A stretch of DNA of 64,000 nucleotides, taken from positions 62,001-126,000 of the forward strand of contig NZ_JACIDV010000007.1 of NCBI RefSeq assembly GCF_014196515.1, written 5' to 3'. The translations under genes were made by a program, and so were the position numbers. Shown in pieces: positions 45,258 through 55,228 of the stretch. Source of the DNA: Rhizobium skierniewicense (lineage in GTDB: Bacteria; Pseudomonadota; Alphaproteobacteria; Rhizobiales; Rhizobiaceae). How positions within the stretch are numbered: position 1 is the first letter of the stretch; the number at the start of each line of letters is the position of its first letter. The notes beneath the pieces are model-generated. The model had not been told where the DNA came from, did not search any database, and saw nothing but the letters and a program-made list of their open reading frames with translations.

Positions 45258-45952
45258 CACAGATGGATCAGATGAAACCGCTCGCACATGCGCGCTCGCT
45301 CCGCCGGGCAGGCCTGGTATTGGCGCTGTTGACCACGGCAGCGCTTGCGCAGGGATGTGCACGCGACCCGATGTCGACCGGCGCCATTCCCGACGATTAT
45401 CGCACCCGCCACCCGATTACGCTCTCGGAAGCGCAGCATTCCCTCGATATTCCAGTCTCGGCCGGAGACAACCGCCTGACGGTGGGCATGGCAGACACCA
45501 TCAAGGGGTTTGCCCAGAGCTATACCGCGACATCTTCCGGCGTCGTCCAGATTCAGGTGCCGACAGGATCTGCGAATTCCGCCGCAGCGTCCATCCTCAA
45601 GCGCCAGATCCGTTCCGTGCTCACGTCGTCCGGCATAGCGTCAAGCAAGATCGTGGAAACCCATTATGGCGCGGCCCCCACGGGTGATGCCGCTCCCATT
45701 CGCTTGAGCTTCATCGCGATGACCGCCATGACCGGACAGTGCGGCCAATGGCCGGAAGACCTATCCGACAACACCTATTCCAACAAGAACTGGTACAATT
45801 TCGGCTGCGCGTCTCAAAACAACCTCGCCGCACAAATCGCAAACCCGATGGACCTCGTCGGTCCGCGCGGCATGAGCCCGATCGATGCGGAGCGCCGCTC
45901 CGCTGTCATCGGCAATTATCGTGCAGGCAAGAACACGGCAACAACGGAATGA
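45254..45952 (+). CDS. cpaD: Pilus assembly protein CpaD (lipoprotein)
   Basis: A 232-residue protein with an N-terminal hydrophobic stretch and a Cys at about residue 35 (ALAQGCARDPMSTGAIPDDYRTRHPITLSEA), consistent with a lipoprotein signal of a slightly unusual type, and the CpaD domain. It probably helps place or stabilise the secretin. Coupled by ATGA to cpaC; the next gene cpaE begins 37 bases later. Confidence 0.92.
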   Translation: MTQMDQMKPLAHARSLRRAGLVLALLTTAALAQGCARDPMSTGAIPDDYRTRHPITLSEAQHSLDIPVSAGDNRLTVGMADTIKGFAQSYTATSSGVVQIQVPTGSANSAAASILKRQIRSVLTSSGIASSKIVETHYGAAPTGDAAPIRLSFIAMTAMTGQCGQWPEDLSDNTYSNKNWYNFGCASQNNLAAQIANPMDLVGPRGMSPIDAERRSAVIGNYRAGKNTATTE

Positions 45953-45989
45953 CGTTCAGCACAGGCCGTTTGCGGCAACAGGATAAACC

Positions 45990-47279
45990 ATGAGCTCGGT
46001 TGATTACGACATTCAACGCGGACCTTCGCAGGAACCCTACGCGGACGAGCCTGTGCGGACGAGCGATCTCGACGCGCTTCGGCCCCTGCCGCGCATCTCC
46101 GTGCACGCTTTTTGCGAAAGCGACGGTTTGCAGCGGGTGATCGAGCGCCTTTCGGGCGACCGGCGCATGAACAAGGTCAGCCTGCGGGTGACCAATGGTG
46201 AGGTCGAAGCCGCTGCAACCATGTTTGCGGCAAGTCCAACGCCCAACCTGATCATTCTTGAAACAGCGCGCGAGCCATCGACCCTTCTCAATGATCTCGC
46301 GCCGCTTGCCGAGGTCTGCGATCCGACCACACGCGTCATCATCATCGGTCGCCACAACGACATTTCGCTTTATCGCGATCTGATCCGCAATGGCATTTCG
46401 GAATACCTCGTCGCACCGGTGACCATGCCGGATCTGCTGGCATCGATCTCGGCCATTTTCGTGGATCCCGAATCCGAGCCACTTGGCCGTAACATCGCTT
46501 TCATCGGGGCAAAGGGCGGCGTCGGTTCGTCCACGATCGCCCACAATTGCGCCTTCGGCATTTCGACGTTGTTTTCGACAGAGACCATTCTGGCCGATCT
46601 CGACCTGCCCTTCGGAACCGCCAATATCGATTTCGATCAGGACCCTGCGCAGGGCATTGCAGAAGCCGTCTATGCACCGGAACGTCTGGACGAGGTTTTT
46701 CTGGATCGCCTGCTGACCAAATGCTCCGAGCATCTGTCATTGCTGGCCGCCCCCTCCCTGCTCGACCGGCCCTATGATTTCGAACGTCTGGCCTTTCAGC
46801 CACTTTTGGAACTGCTGCAACGCAGCTCTCCCGTTGCCGTTCTGGACGTCCCGCATATCTGGTCTGACTGGACGCAGACTGTGCTGGCCGAGGCCGACAA
46901 GGTCGTGATCACGGCGGTGCCGGATCTTGCCAATCTTCGCAACACCAAAAACCTGCTGGATGCCCTGAAAAGGCTGAGACCAAACGACAAGGTCCCGCAT
47001 CTGGTGCTCAATCAGGTCGGCATGCTCAAACGCCCGGAAATCGCGCCTGCCGATTTCTTCGAGCCCCTGGAGATCGAACCGATTGCCATCATTCCGTTCG
47101 ATGTGCAGCTGTTTGGCAATGCGGCCAATAGCGGGCGCATGATCAGCGAGATCGACGCGAAATCGCCGATTGCCGAAACCATCTCGCAGATATCCCACAT
47201 CGTGACGGGCCGGTCTTCAGCACGCAAGGCAAAGCGAGCCGGACTGGGCAAATTCATGGACCTCATAAAGCGCAAGTGA
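45990..47279 (+). CDS. cpaE: Pilus localisation ATPase CpaE (MinD/ParA-like)
   Basis: A 429-residue protein with an N-terminal receiver-like region (about residues 60-150) and a MinD/ParA-type ATPase domain with deviant Walker A GAKGGVGSSTIAHN (about 172-185) and a DLPFGTANIDFDQDPAQGIAEA switch. CpaE places the pilus machinery at the cell pole in Caulobacter. The operon position between cpaD and cpaF is standard. Confidence 0.95.
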   Translation: MSSVDYDIQRGPSQEPYADEPVRTSDLDALRPLPRISVHAFCESDGLQRVIERLSGDRRMNKVSLRVTNGEVEAAATMFAASPTPNLIILETAREPSTLLNDLAPLAEVCDPTTRVIIIGRHNDISLYRDLIRNGISEYLVAPVTMPDLLASISAIFVDPESEPLGRNIAFIGAKGGVGSSTIAHNCAFGISTLFSTETILADLDLPFGTANIDFDQDPAQGIAEAVYAPERLDEVFLDRLLTKCSEHLSLLAAPSLLDRPYDFERLAFQPLLELLQRSSPVAVLDVPHIWSDWTQTVLAEADKVVITAVPDLANLRNTKNLLDALKRLRPNDKVPHLVLNQVGMLKRPEIAPADFFEPLEIEPIAIIPFDVQLFGNAANSGRMISEIDAKSPIAETISQISHIVTGRSSARKAKRAGLGKFMDLIKRK

Positions 47280-47318
47280 TGCACGCCACCGCGTGCAGCA
47301 GGCGACCGGAAGACAGAT

Positions 47319-48785
47319 ATGTTCGGAAAACGTGGCAACGAAGGCTCCCCCAGGAGCGCACAGATCGGGCAGGTGGCGTCTCCCCCTGCCTCGTCTTCTG
47401 TTGCGTCCATGCCGCGCGCCGAACCCGCAGAGACCCTGGTGCTCGCACCACCTGCCCCGCCAACCCATGCGGCACCGCCCCAGACACGCAAGCGTGCGCG
47501 CACCGAGGAGTATTACCAGACGAAGGCGCAGGTCTTTTCCGCGCTGATCGACACCATCGATCTGTCGCAGCTGGCTAAACTCGACACCGAGAGCGCACGC
47601 GAGGAAATCCGCGATATCGTCAACGATATCATCACAATCAAGAATTTTGCGATGTCGATTTCCGAGCAGGAAGAGCTGCTGGAAGACATCTGCAACGACG
47701 TTTTGGGTTACGGTCCGCTGGAGCCGCTTCTGGCGCGCGACGACATTTCCGATATCATGGTCAATGGCTCAGGCCAGACCTTCGTCGAAGTGGGTGGAAA
47801 GACCATCGAATCCGATATCCGGTTTCGCGACAATGCCCAGCTCCTGTCCATCTGCCAGCGCATCGTCAGCCAAGTCGGTCGTCGTGTCGATGAATCCAGC
47901 CCGATTTGTGATGCCCGCCTGCCGGACGGTTCGCGTGTCAACGTCATCGCGCCGCCGCTGGCCATCGACGGCCCGGCGCTGACGATCCGCAAGTTCAAGA
48001 AGGACAAGCTGACGCTCGATCAGCTTGTACGTTTCGGTGCGATCACGCCGGAAGGCGCGGTTCTTCTCCAGATCATCGGGCGTGTACGCTGCAATGTCGT
48101 CATCTCGGGCGGAACGGGTTCAGGCAAGACGACGCTCTTGAACTGCCTGACCAGCTATATCGACAAGACCGAACGGGTCATCACCTGCGAAGATACCGCC
48201 GAACTTCAGCTTCAGCAGCCGCATGTGGTGCGGCTGGAAACACGGCCACCCAATATCGAGGGCGAAGGCGAAATCACCATGCGTGATCTCGTCAAGAACT
48301 GCCTGCGTATGCGCCCCGAACGCATCATCGTCGGTGAAGTGCGTGGACCTGAGGTCTTCGACCTGTTGCAGGCCATGAACACCGGCCATGACGGCTCCAT
48401 GGGGACGATCCATGCCAACACGCCACGTGAGTGTCTGAGCCGTATGGAATCGATGATCGCCATGGGTGGTTTCAGCCTGCCTGCGAAAACGGTACGCGAA
48501 ATCATCTCCTCATCGGTCGATATCGTCATTCAGGCCGCCCGTCTTCGCGATGGCTCGCGTCGGATTACGCAGATTACGGAAGTGATGGGCATGGAAGGCG
48601 ATGTGATCATCACCCAGGATTTGATGCGTTTCGAGATGGACGGCGAAGACGCGGGTGGCCGGATCATCGGGCGCCATGTCTCAACGGGTATCAGCAAACC
48701 GCATTTCTGGGACCGGGCCCGATATTTCAACGAGGAGAAGCGCCTGGCGGCGGCCTTGGATGAAATGGAAAGCAAGTCCCAGTAG
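47319..48785 (+). CDS. cpaF: Pilus motor ATPase CpaF (TadA)
   Basis: A 488-residue secretion ATPase of the type II/IV family that powers pilus extension and retraction. Walker A is [14 protein letters not shown] (about residues 262-275), followed by Asp box, [22 protein letters not shown], and Walker B/His box with [18 protein letters not shown] and [19 protein letters not shown] (about 365-383). The first 80 residues are low-complexity and variable, as in other CpaF proteins. Confidence 0.97.
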   Translation: MFGKRGNEGSPRSAQIGQVASPPASSSVASMPRAEPAETLVLAPPAPPTHAAPPQTRKRARTEEYYQTKAQVFSALIDTIDLSQLAKLDTESAREEIRDIVNDIITIKNFAMSISEQEELLEDICNDVLGYGPLEPLLARDDISDIMVNGSGQTFVEVGGKTIESDIRFRDNAQLLSICQRIVSQVGRRVDESSPICDARLPDGSRVNVIAPPLAIDGPALTIRKFKKDKLTLDQLVRFGAITPEGAVLLQIIGRVRCNVVISGGTGSGKTTLLNCLTSYIDKTERVITCEDTAELQLQQPHVVRLETRPPNIEGEGEITMRDLVKNCLRMRPERIIVGEVRGPEVFDLLQAMNTGHDGSMGTIHANTPRECLSRMESMIAMGGFSLPAKTVREIISSSVDIVIQAARLRDGSRRITQITEVMGMEGDVIITQDLMRFEMDGEDAGGRIIGRHVSTGISKPHFWDRARYFNEEKRLAAALDEMESKSQ

Positions 48786-48833
48786 AAAGTGTCAAATGTC
48801 GCAACGTAAGGCCAGGTCAAGGCGGAACAGCAA

Positions 48834-49838
48834 ATGAACATGACGGTGATGCTGCTCGTGATCCTCGTCGCCATTTCGGCAGGAGCGATAGCCTATGTCT
48901 TTCTGTTCCCGCAGATCGAGGTTGAGAAGAAGACCGCCAGCCGCGTCAGCCGCGTCAAATCCGCAGAGACCGACCACACCAAGATCAAGGCCGCAAGAGA
49001 CCGCGTTCAGGAAATGAGCAAGCGGCGTAAATCGGTGCAGGATACGCTGAAAGACCTGGAAAAGAAGCAGAACGAAAAATCGAAGGACCGGAAAGATACC
49101 AGCCTTCGCGGCAGGCTGGTGCAGGCTGGTCTTTCCATCTCCGTTCAAAAATTCTATCTCATCAGCGCAGGCCTCGGGCTTGCCATTTTTCTGGTTGCGC
49201 TGCTCTATGCGGCACCGCTTTTTCTGGCGCTTGGCGGCGGCTTTGTGGGTGCGCTCGGTCTACCTCGTTGGGTGCTCGGCTTTCTGGTCAAACGTCGCCA
49301 GAACAAGTTTCTCGAGGAGTTTCCGAACGCGCTCGACGTCATGTACCGCTCCATCAAGTCAGGTCTGCCGCTTAACGATTCCATCCGGCTGATTGCATCG
49401 GACGGGCAGGAGCCGGTCAAGACGGAGTTCCAGCGGGTGGTCGAAGCGCAGCAGGTGGGCATGACGATCCCGGAGGGGATCGGCCGCATGATGCTGACGA
49501 TGCCGCTACCGGAAGTGAACTTCTTCGGCACCGTCATCACCATTCAGGCCCAGGCCGGTGGCAATTTGTCCGAAGCGCTGGCCAATCTGTCGAAGGTGCT
49601 GCGTGAACGTCGCAAGATGAAGGCGAAAGTGGCTGCGCTCTCCATGGAAGCGAAGGCGTCTGCCGTCATCATCGGCGCGCTTCCCTTCATCGTAGCAACG
49701 CTCGTCTATCTGACGTCGCCAGACTACATATCGGTGCTTTTCACCGATTCCCGCGGCCATCTCATTCTGGGTGCTTCGGCGCTGTGGATGTCCATCGGTA
49801 TCGTCGTCATGCGCCAGATGATCAACTTCGATTTTTGA
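48834..49838 (+). CDS. tadB: Flp pilus platform protein TadB
   Basis: A 334-residue inner-membrane platform protein of the T2SS GspF family. It has an N-terminal helix (about residues 4-25), a charged cytoplasmic loop (about 30-90), two central helices (about 105-150) and the GspF core FPNALDVMYRSIKSGLPLNDSIRLIA (about 163-188), with further helices at the C-terminus (about 275-330). With TadC it forms the base on which CpaF acts. Downstream gap to tadC is 12 bases. Confidence 0.95.
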   Translation: MNMTVMLLVILVAISAGAIAYVFLFPQIEVEKKTASRVSRVKSAETDHTKIKAARDRVQEMSKRRKSVQDTLKDLEKKQNEKSKDRKDTSLRGRLVQAGLSISVQKFYLISAGLGLAIFLVALLYAAPLFLALGGGFVGALGLPRWVLGFLVKRRQNKFLEEFPNALDVMYRSIKSGLPLNDSIRLIASDGQEPVKTEFQRVVEAQQVGMTIPEGIGRMMLTMPLPEVNFFGTVITIQAQAGGNLSEALANLSKVLRERRKMKAKVAALSMEAKASAVIIGALPFIVATLVYLTSPDYISVLFTDSRGHLILGASALWMSIGIVVMRQMINFDF

Positions 49839-49850
49839 GGCGGCAGCACC

Positions 49851-50837
49851 ATGTCAGAGCAATTCGCATCCAGCCTCATGAACCCACATCTGATCATCGC
49901 CATTCTGGTGTCCGTGGCGGTGTTTGCGACGTTCTATACGCTGGCCATTCCCTATTTCGAAAAGGGAGATCTCAACAAACGCATGAAAGCGGTGTCCACC
50001 GAGCGCGACCAGATCAGAAGCCGCGAGCGCGAACGCATGAGCGAAGCTGCGAAGGGTGAAAAGGCGTCGTTGCGGGCCAACAACAACAAGTCGGCCCGAA
50101 AGATCGTCGAGCGCTTCAACCTGCGTGAAGCATTGGTGGACGCCAATACGGTCAACAAGCTGCGCGCTGCCGGCTATCGCTCGCAAAACGCGCTGAACAC
50201 CTTTCTCGCAGCCCGCTTCCTCCTCCCCTTCGTTTTCCTGCTGCTGGCGTTTCTGTGGGTCTTCGTCATGGGAAATCTGGGCACGCGACCGTTCGGCATT
50301 CGCCTGATGGCCGTGCTGGGGTTTGGCTATCTCGGCTTTTACGCGCCCAATATCTTCATTTCCAACCAGATGTCCAAGCGACAGAAATCCATCAAGCGAG
50401 CATGGCCCGATGCGCTGGACCTGATGCTGATATGCGTCGAATCGGGTGTGTCGATGGAAGCGGCCATGCGCCGTGTGGCGGAGGAAATGGCGGACCAGTC
50501 GCCTGAGCTTGCGGAAGAAATGGTGCTGACGACGGCTGAGTTGTCTTTCCTGCAAGACCGCCGGACGGCATTGGAGAACCTCGGCATCCGCACGCAGCTG
50601 GATGGCGTGAAAAGCGTCGTTCAGGCGCTGATCCAGGCAGAGCGATACGGCACGCCCCTGGCGCAGGCCCTGCGTGTTCTGGCACAGGAAGGCCGTGACG
50701 AGCGCATGAACGAGGCTGAAAAGAAGGCCTCCGCCCTGCCGCCGAAACTGACAGTTCCGATGATCCTGTTTTTTCTGCCGGTGCTGATTGCGGTCATTCT
50801 CGGTCCCGCAGGCATCCGTATTTCCGATACGTTTTGA
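49851..50837 (+). CDS. tadC: Flp pilus platform protein TadC
   Basis: A 328-residue inner-membrane platform partner of TadB, with the same GspF domain (RAWPDALDLMLICVESGVSMEAAMRRVAEEM, about residues 184-214). Hydrophobic segments at about 15-35, 115-160 and 295-325. It is the last gene of the operon and precedes the tadD-side stem-loop at 50860-50878. Confidence 0.95.
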   Translation: MSEQFASSLMNPHLIIAILVSVAVFATFYTLAIPYFEKGDLNKRMKAVSTERDQIRSRERERMSEAAKGEKASLRANNNKSARKIVERFNLREALVDANTVNKLRAAGYRSQNALNTFLAARFLLPFVFLLLAFLWVFVMGNLGTRPFGIRLMAVLGFGYLGFYAPNIFISNQMSKRQKSIKRAWPDALDLMLICVESGVSMEAAMRRVAEEMADQSPELAEEMVLTTAELSFLQDRRTALENLGIRTQLDGVKSVVQALIQAERYGTPLAQALRVLAQEGRDERMNEAEKKASALPPKLTVPMILFFLPVLIAVILGPAGIRISDTF

Positions 50838-50859
50838 TTTGACAGGCCCAAACGAAAAG

Positions 50860-50878
50860 GGCGGCCATCAAGGCCGCC
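50860..50878 (-). terminator. Terminator of tadD (minus strand)
   Basis: GGCGGCC (50860-50866) pairs with GGCCGCC (50872-50878) around a 5-base loop. Read on the minus strand the stem is followed by CTTTTCGTTT, a T-rich tail, so it ends tadD; on the plus strand there is no T-run after tadC. Confidence 0.75.
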
Positions 50879-50907
50879 TCATCTGATATTCCGTCAAGAA
50901 GGACTGT

Positions 50908-51732
50908 TTAGTTCGCAGCCGTCTTCTTGCCCTTATCGGCCAGTTGCGACCAGGCATTCTTTTGCGCCAACATGCCGCGCAGATAGGTCAGATTGGCCTG
51001 TGCCTGCTGGGCGGACAGTTCCTGCATGGCGATGCGTTCGGCTTCTTCGAAACGGCCCTGGAGGCCGACCACGAGCGCCAGGTTCTGTCTGATCCGGCTA
51101 TCGGCACCTGGCTGTGAAACGGCGGAGCGCATATAGGTTTCGGCCGTACGTGGATCGCTCTGTAGCACGTAGGACATGCCCAGATTGGACAATATGCTTG
51201 GATCGTTTGGTCTCAGATCGAGAGCCTGGCGATACTTGGCACGGGCTTCGTTCGAGCGGCCAAGCTGATCCAGGACAGCCCCTTCAGCGGAATAAAGCCG
51301 CCAATCGGGGCGGTCGGGCATTTGCGCGCGGTTGATGGTATTGAGCGCCTGCTCGAGCTGACCGGCAGCGGCCTGCGACTTGCCGTAGGCGGCCAGAACC
51401 TCCCGGTCGGATGGATAGGCGATTGCCACCTGCTGCATGACGGCCAGCGCCTGTGTGTTCTTGCCGGTCATCATCAGGAGGTTGGCGTAGTTGAGGCCGG
51501 TGTTGCGGTCTTTCGGGTTGCGCTCATAGGCCTGTCCGGTGGACGCTTCCGCCTGGCGCAACTGCTCCATGTTCATCTGGTCGTAGGCGCGCGACACCTG
51601 CGGAATCGATCCCGTCGACATGCGATCAGGCTTGGTTGTTGAACAACTGGCGAGGGAAAGCGCAACGATCGCCGCGCATGCACCGCGAAGCAGTGTCGTG
51701 CGACGTGCTGAGATGGTAGAAACAGCAATCAT
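50908..51732 (-). CDS. tadD: TadD-like TPR lipoprotein
   Basis: A 274-residue lipoprotein, with a signal ending LSLASC (Cys at about residue 29), then tetratricopeptide repeats from about residue 55 to 260 (for example ALDLRPNDPSILSNLGMSYVLQ and YAKSQAAAGQLEQALNTINRAQ-like repeats). TadD supports Flp pilus secretin assembly. It faces tadC on the opposite strand rather than following it, so it has its own promoter. An upstream in-frame start at 51810 lacks a signal and is ignored. Confidence 0.88.
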   Translation of the reverse strand: MIAVSTISARRTTLLRGACAAIVALSLASCSTTKPDRMSTGSIPQVSRAYDQMNMEQLRQAEASTGQAYERNPKDRNTGLNYANLLMMTGKNTQALAVMQQVAIAYPSDREVLAAYGKSQAAAGQLEQALNTINRAQMPDRPDWRLYSAEGAVLDQLGRSNEARAKYRQALDLRPNDPSILSNLGMSYVLQSDPRTAETYMRSAVSQPGADSRIRQNLALVVGLQGRFEEAERIAMQELSAQQAQANLTYLRGMLAQKNAWSQLADKGKKTAAN

Positions 51733-51871
51733 GACATTGCCCCGGCTTTCGGTTTGATCGAAACGGCGCGCACGGTGTAAGTTAAACCGACGCAACCCTC
51801 GCTCCAGCAATAATCTGTTAACCCTAACAGAGTGTTAATTTACCGGTTTCAGACCTTTACGAAAGCAGCCG

Positions 51872-53269
51872 ATGCCCCCCTATCAATTTATCGAACGCAC
51901 CACGCCTTTCAGCTCCAAAGCAGGCACGACGCTGCCGGTTTTTGCCGTGACGCCGGCGCACATCGAACAGGGTGCAATCGATCCGATTGCCCTCGACTGG
52001 GCACGCAAGGCGGGCTTCAAAGCGGATGCTGGCGCGCTTCTTCTGATCCCGTCCGCAGAAGGTGCACTCGGTGGCGCGCTTCTGGGTCTCGGCACCAATC
52101 CATCCGAACTGCCCTTCATCACCGGCAAACTCGCAAGGGAGCTGCCTGAAGGCGACTGGCATATCGAAGCGGCACCGCTGACGGTCAACCGCCTGATGCT
52201 GGGCTTCGGTCTCGGCGCCTATCGCTTCGACAAATATCGCACCGTGAAAAGCAACGGCGCGAAACTTGTGATTCCCCGCGATGCCGAGGACGCCGAGATC
52301 AAGCGTGTTCTGGCCGGCGTCTATCTGGCTCGCGACCTGATCAACGTGCCTGCCAATGACATGGGACCGGATCAGCTCGAAATCGCCTTCCGCGGTCTGG
52401 CGGCCCATTACAAGGCAAAGGTTTCCGTCGTGGCTGGCGAAGACCTGCTGAAAGAAAACTTCCCTTTGGTGCACGCGGTCGGTCGTGCCAGCGAAAGCGC
52501 ACCACGCCTTCTGGAAATGACCTGGGGCAAGAAGGGCCATCCGCGCCTGACGCTGGTCGGCAAGGGTGTCTGCTTCGATACCGGCGGCCTCGACATCAAG
52601 CCGTCCTCGTCCATGGCGTTGATGAAGAAGGATATGGGCGGTGCAGCCAACGTTCTTGGTCTTGCACTGATGATCATGGATGCGCGCCTTCCGATCAATC
52701 TGCGCGTGCTCGTGCCCGCGGTGGAAAACTCTATTTCCGCCAACGCCTTCCGCCCCGGCGATATCTACAAGAGCCGCAAGGGCCTGACCGTCCAGATCGA
52801 CAATACCGATGCGGAGGGACGTCTCGTTCTGGCCGATGCGCTGGCTTATGCCGATGAAGATGCACCTGATCTGATGATCGACATGGCGACGTTGACGGGT
52901 GCTGCCCGCGTCGCACTCGGACCTGACGTGCCGCCGTTCTTCACCGACGACGAGGACCTTGCTCACAGCATTGCCGATGCCAGCATGGATGTGGATGACC
53001 CCTTGTGGCGTCTGCCGCTCTATATGGGCTACGACAAGGATATTCGTTCACGCGCTGCCGACATCACCAACGCGCCAGCCGGAGGCATGGCGGGCTCGAT
53101 TACGGCTGCTCTCTTCCTCAAGCGCTTCGTGACGCAGACGAAGAAATGGGCGCATTTCGACATTTACGGCTGGTCTTTGAGCGAACGCCCGCATTCGTCC
53201 ATCGGTGGCGAAGCGCAGGCGATCCGCGCATTGTTCCACTATATCTCACGGACCTTCGCCAAGACGTAA
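51872..53269 (+). CDS. M17 family leucyl aminopeptidase
   Basis: A 465-residue cytosolic aminopeptidase of the PepA/PepB family. Metal ligands lie in GKGVCFDTGGLDIKPSSSMALMKKDMGG (about residues 230-257) and the invariant NTDAEGRLVLADALAYA (about 311-327). It is shorter than E. coli PepA (503), with a reduced N-terminal domain. A stem-loop at 53280-53299 ends it, convergent with pncB. Confidence 0.95.
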   Translation: MPPYQFIERTTPFSSKAGTTLPVFAVTPAHIEQGAIDPIALDWARKAGFKADAGALLLIPSAEGALGGALLGLGTNPSELPFITGKLARELPEGDWHIEAAPLTVNRLMLGFGLGAYRFDKYRTVKSNGAKLVIPRDAEDAEIKRVLAGVYLARDLINVPANDMGPDQLEIAFRGLAAHYKAKVSVVAGEDLLKENFPLVHAVGRASESAPRLLEMTWGKKGHPRLTLVGKGVCFDTGGLDIKPSSSMALMKKDMGGAANVLGLALMIMDARLPINLRVLVPAVENSISANAFRPGDIYKSRKGLTVQIDNTDAEGRLVLADALAYADEDAPDLMIDMATLTGAARVALGPDVPPFFTDDEDLAHSIADASMDVDDPLWRLPLYMGYDKDIRSRAADITNAPAGGMAGSITAALFLKRFVTQTKKWAHFDIYGWSLSERPHSSIGGEAQAIRALFHYISRTFAKT

Positions 53270-53279
53270 GACACCGAAT

Positions 53280-53299
53280 GAGGGCGGGAAACCGCCCTC
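53280..53299. terminator. Stem-loop between leucyl aminopeptidase and pncB
   Basis: GAGGGCGG (53280-53287) pairs perfectly with CCGCCCTC (53292-53299) around a GAAA tetraloop. No T-run follows on either strand, so termination strength is uncertain. Confidence 0.65.
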
Positions 53300-53302
53300 C
53301 CC

Positions 53303-54607
53303 TTACACGCGAACGACCTGTTCCTTGCGATCTTCCTGACCGAAGAATTTCAGGTAACGCTGCACCTCGTCTGCCTCACCGGTGGCCTTTTGCGGATTGT
53401 CGGACAGCTTCACCGCCGGTCGGCCATTGGCATCGATGACCTTGCAGACGATCGAGATCGGCTTGAGGCTTTCGATGGTCTTGGGCGCGCAGTCGGCAAA
53501 ATCATTCGTCAGGTTCGTGCCCCAGCCGAAGCTCATGCGCACGCGACCTTCGAAATGCTTGTAGGTATCGATGATGGCGTCGACATCGAGACCGTCCGAA
53601 AAGATCAGCAGCTTCTTCTTTGGATCGCGGTTCATTTTCTGCCACCAGTCGATGATCTTCTCACCGCCTTCAATGGGAGGCGCACTATCAGGCCTGAAGC
53701 CGGTCCAGTCGGCCACCCATTCCGGCGCGTTGCGCAGGAATGCGGCGGTGCCGAACGCATCCGGCAGAACAATCAGCAGATTGCCGCCGTAAAGACGGTT
53801 CCAGTCCTTCATCACCTGATAGGGGGCAGACGCCAGTTCCTCGTTGTTCTGCGCCAGCGCCGCAACCACCATGGGCAGTTCATGGGCGTTGGTGCCGACA
53901 GCTTCCAGGTCGGAATCCATCGCCAGAAGCACGTTGCTGGTGCCGGTAAAGGCCGGACCGATGCCTTCCTTCAAGGCTTCCACGCACCAGCGCTGCCACA
54001 GGAAACTGTGGCGGCGGCGGGTACCGAAATCGGAAATGCGCAGGCCCGGCAGTTCACGCAGCCTCTCGACCTTTTCCCACATCTTGGCCTTGGCGCGGGC
54101 GTAGAGTACGTCGAGCGTGAAATAGCCCATCGAGCGCATGGCGCTGCGCGAGCGCAATTCGTTGATGATGGCAAGGGCTGGAATTTCCCACAGAGTGGTA
54201 TCCATCCAGCGGCCATGGAAATTCAACTCATATTGCCCATCACGCTTGAAGAGTTCGTATTCCGGCAACTGATAACTATCCAGCCACGACAGGAACTCCG
54301 GCTCGAAAATCTGCGAGCGGCCGTAAAAGGTGTTACCCGCCAGCCAGATGCTTTCTTTCTTCGAAAGCCGCAACGTGCGGGCGTGGTCCAGCTGTTCACG
54401 CAGTTCCATCTCGTCGATTTCATCGGCAAGCTTGACGGATTTTGTGCGGTTGATCAGCGAAAACGTTGCATTGACCTCTGGATAAAGCTTCCAGATCATC
54501 TGCAACATCAGAAGCTTGTAGAAATCCGTATCGATGAGACTGCGGATGATGGGGTCGAGCTTCCAGGTGTGGTTGTGCACACGGGTCGCTATATCTGTCT
54601 TCGTCAT
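53303..54607 (-). CDS. pncB: Nicotinate phosphoribosyltransferase
   Basis: A 434-residue enzyme converting nicotinate and PRPP to nicotinate mononucleotide in NAD salvage. The family's [17 protein letters not shown] opening (about residues 22-38), the auto-phosphorylated His in [14 protein letters not shown] (about 205-218) and the [14 protein letters not shown]-site region (about 337) are intact. The ATG at 54607 gives the expected length; the ATG seven codons further out is unsupported. The facing aminopeptidase is convergent. Confidence 0.97.
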   Translation of the reverse strand: MTKTDIATRVHNHTWKLDPIIRSLIDTDFYKLLMLQMIWKLYPEVNATFSLINRTKSVKLADEIDEMELREQLDHARTLRLSKKESIWLAGNTFYGRSQIFEPEFLSWLDSYQLPEYELFKRDGQYELNFHGRWMDTTLWEIPALAIINELRSRSAMRSMGYFTLDVLYARAKAKMWEKVERLRELPGLRISDFGTRRRHSFLWQRWCVEALKEGIGPAFTGTSNVLLAMDSDLEAVGTNAHELPMVVAALAQNNEELASAPYQVMKDWNRLYGGNLLIVLPDAFGTAAFLRNAPEWVADWTGFRPDSAPPIEGGEKIIDWWQKMNRDPKKKLLIFSDGLDVDAIIDTYKHFEGRVRMSFGWGTNLTNDFADCAPKTIESLKPISIVCKVIDANGRPAVKLSDNPQKATGEADEVQRYLKFFGQEDRKEQVVRV

Positions 54608-54779
54608 TGCTGCTGCTATCCCCCGCACCAGACCCCGTCTTCAACAAGGGTCGGTATCGCCGCGCATTTCGAAAGGCGTGACGCCTCCAGGAACCTGATC
54701 CGCTCCCGGCACAAGACTTATCTGATAAAACCAAGGCAAGTCCAGACCGGTTTGGGTAAAGGCGGTTCTGAAACGCCGA

Positions 54780-55139
54780 TCAGAAATCGACGGCGGGCGG
54801 GTTGATGCCGGGATACCAGTCCTTCGAGGTGGGCACGCGTGTGCCCGTCGCGGTCACGCCCGCCGACCCGGTGCAGCGATAGCCCTGCACGGGCAGACCA
54901 CGGCTTCCGAAGAGATCGCGATATTCACCGTCCGGATAACTCGACGTGACCGATGTGGAGGAGCAGGTGTAGCGCTCTTTCTGCTGAAGCGTCCGGGGAT
55001 CCTTGACACCCGGAAGATTGGTGTAGGCGTCCGGCGCCGGTTTGTATCCGTTGTCGTAGACCGTTTGCGCCTGCGCAGAAGCGGCAAGGAAAAGCCCTGT
55101 CACCATGAAAGCCGCGATACCTGTCGATGGTCGTGCCAT
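54780..55139 (-). CDS. Exported hypothetical protein
   Basis: A 119-residue protein with a clear signal peptide (about residues 1-25, cleaving near AQAQTVY). The mature part has two Cys (YTCSSTS and YRCTGSAG) that could form one disulphide, and short Pro/Gly-rich segments. No family is recognised. It is flanked by pncB downstream and NlpC/P60 upstream on the same strand. Function unknown. Confidence 0.65.
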   Translation of the reverse strand: MARPSTGIAAFMVTGLFLAASAQAQTVYDNGYKPAPDAYTNLPGVKDPRTLQQKERYTCSSTSVTSSYPDGEYRDLFGSRGLPVQGYRCTGSAGVTATGTRVPTSKDWYPGINPPAVDF

Positions 55140-55228
55140 AGCCTGCCCTGCCGTAAATGCGATGCTTGTTTATATAGAACGGCAGGCGGGCCGAAACAGG
55201 CGGACGGCTCAAACGTTTTCGTGAAACC

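Noticed and set aside
53390-54805. Long open frame antisense to pncB
   Set aside because: No recognisable domain; pncB signature motifs and length are complete on the minus strand.
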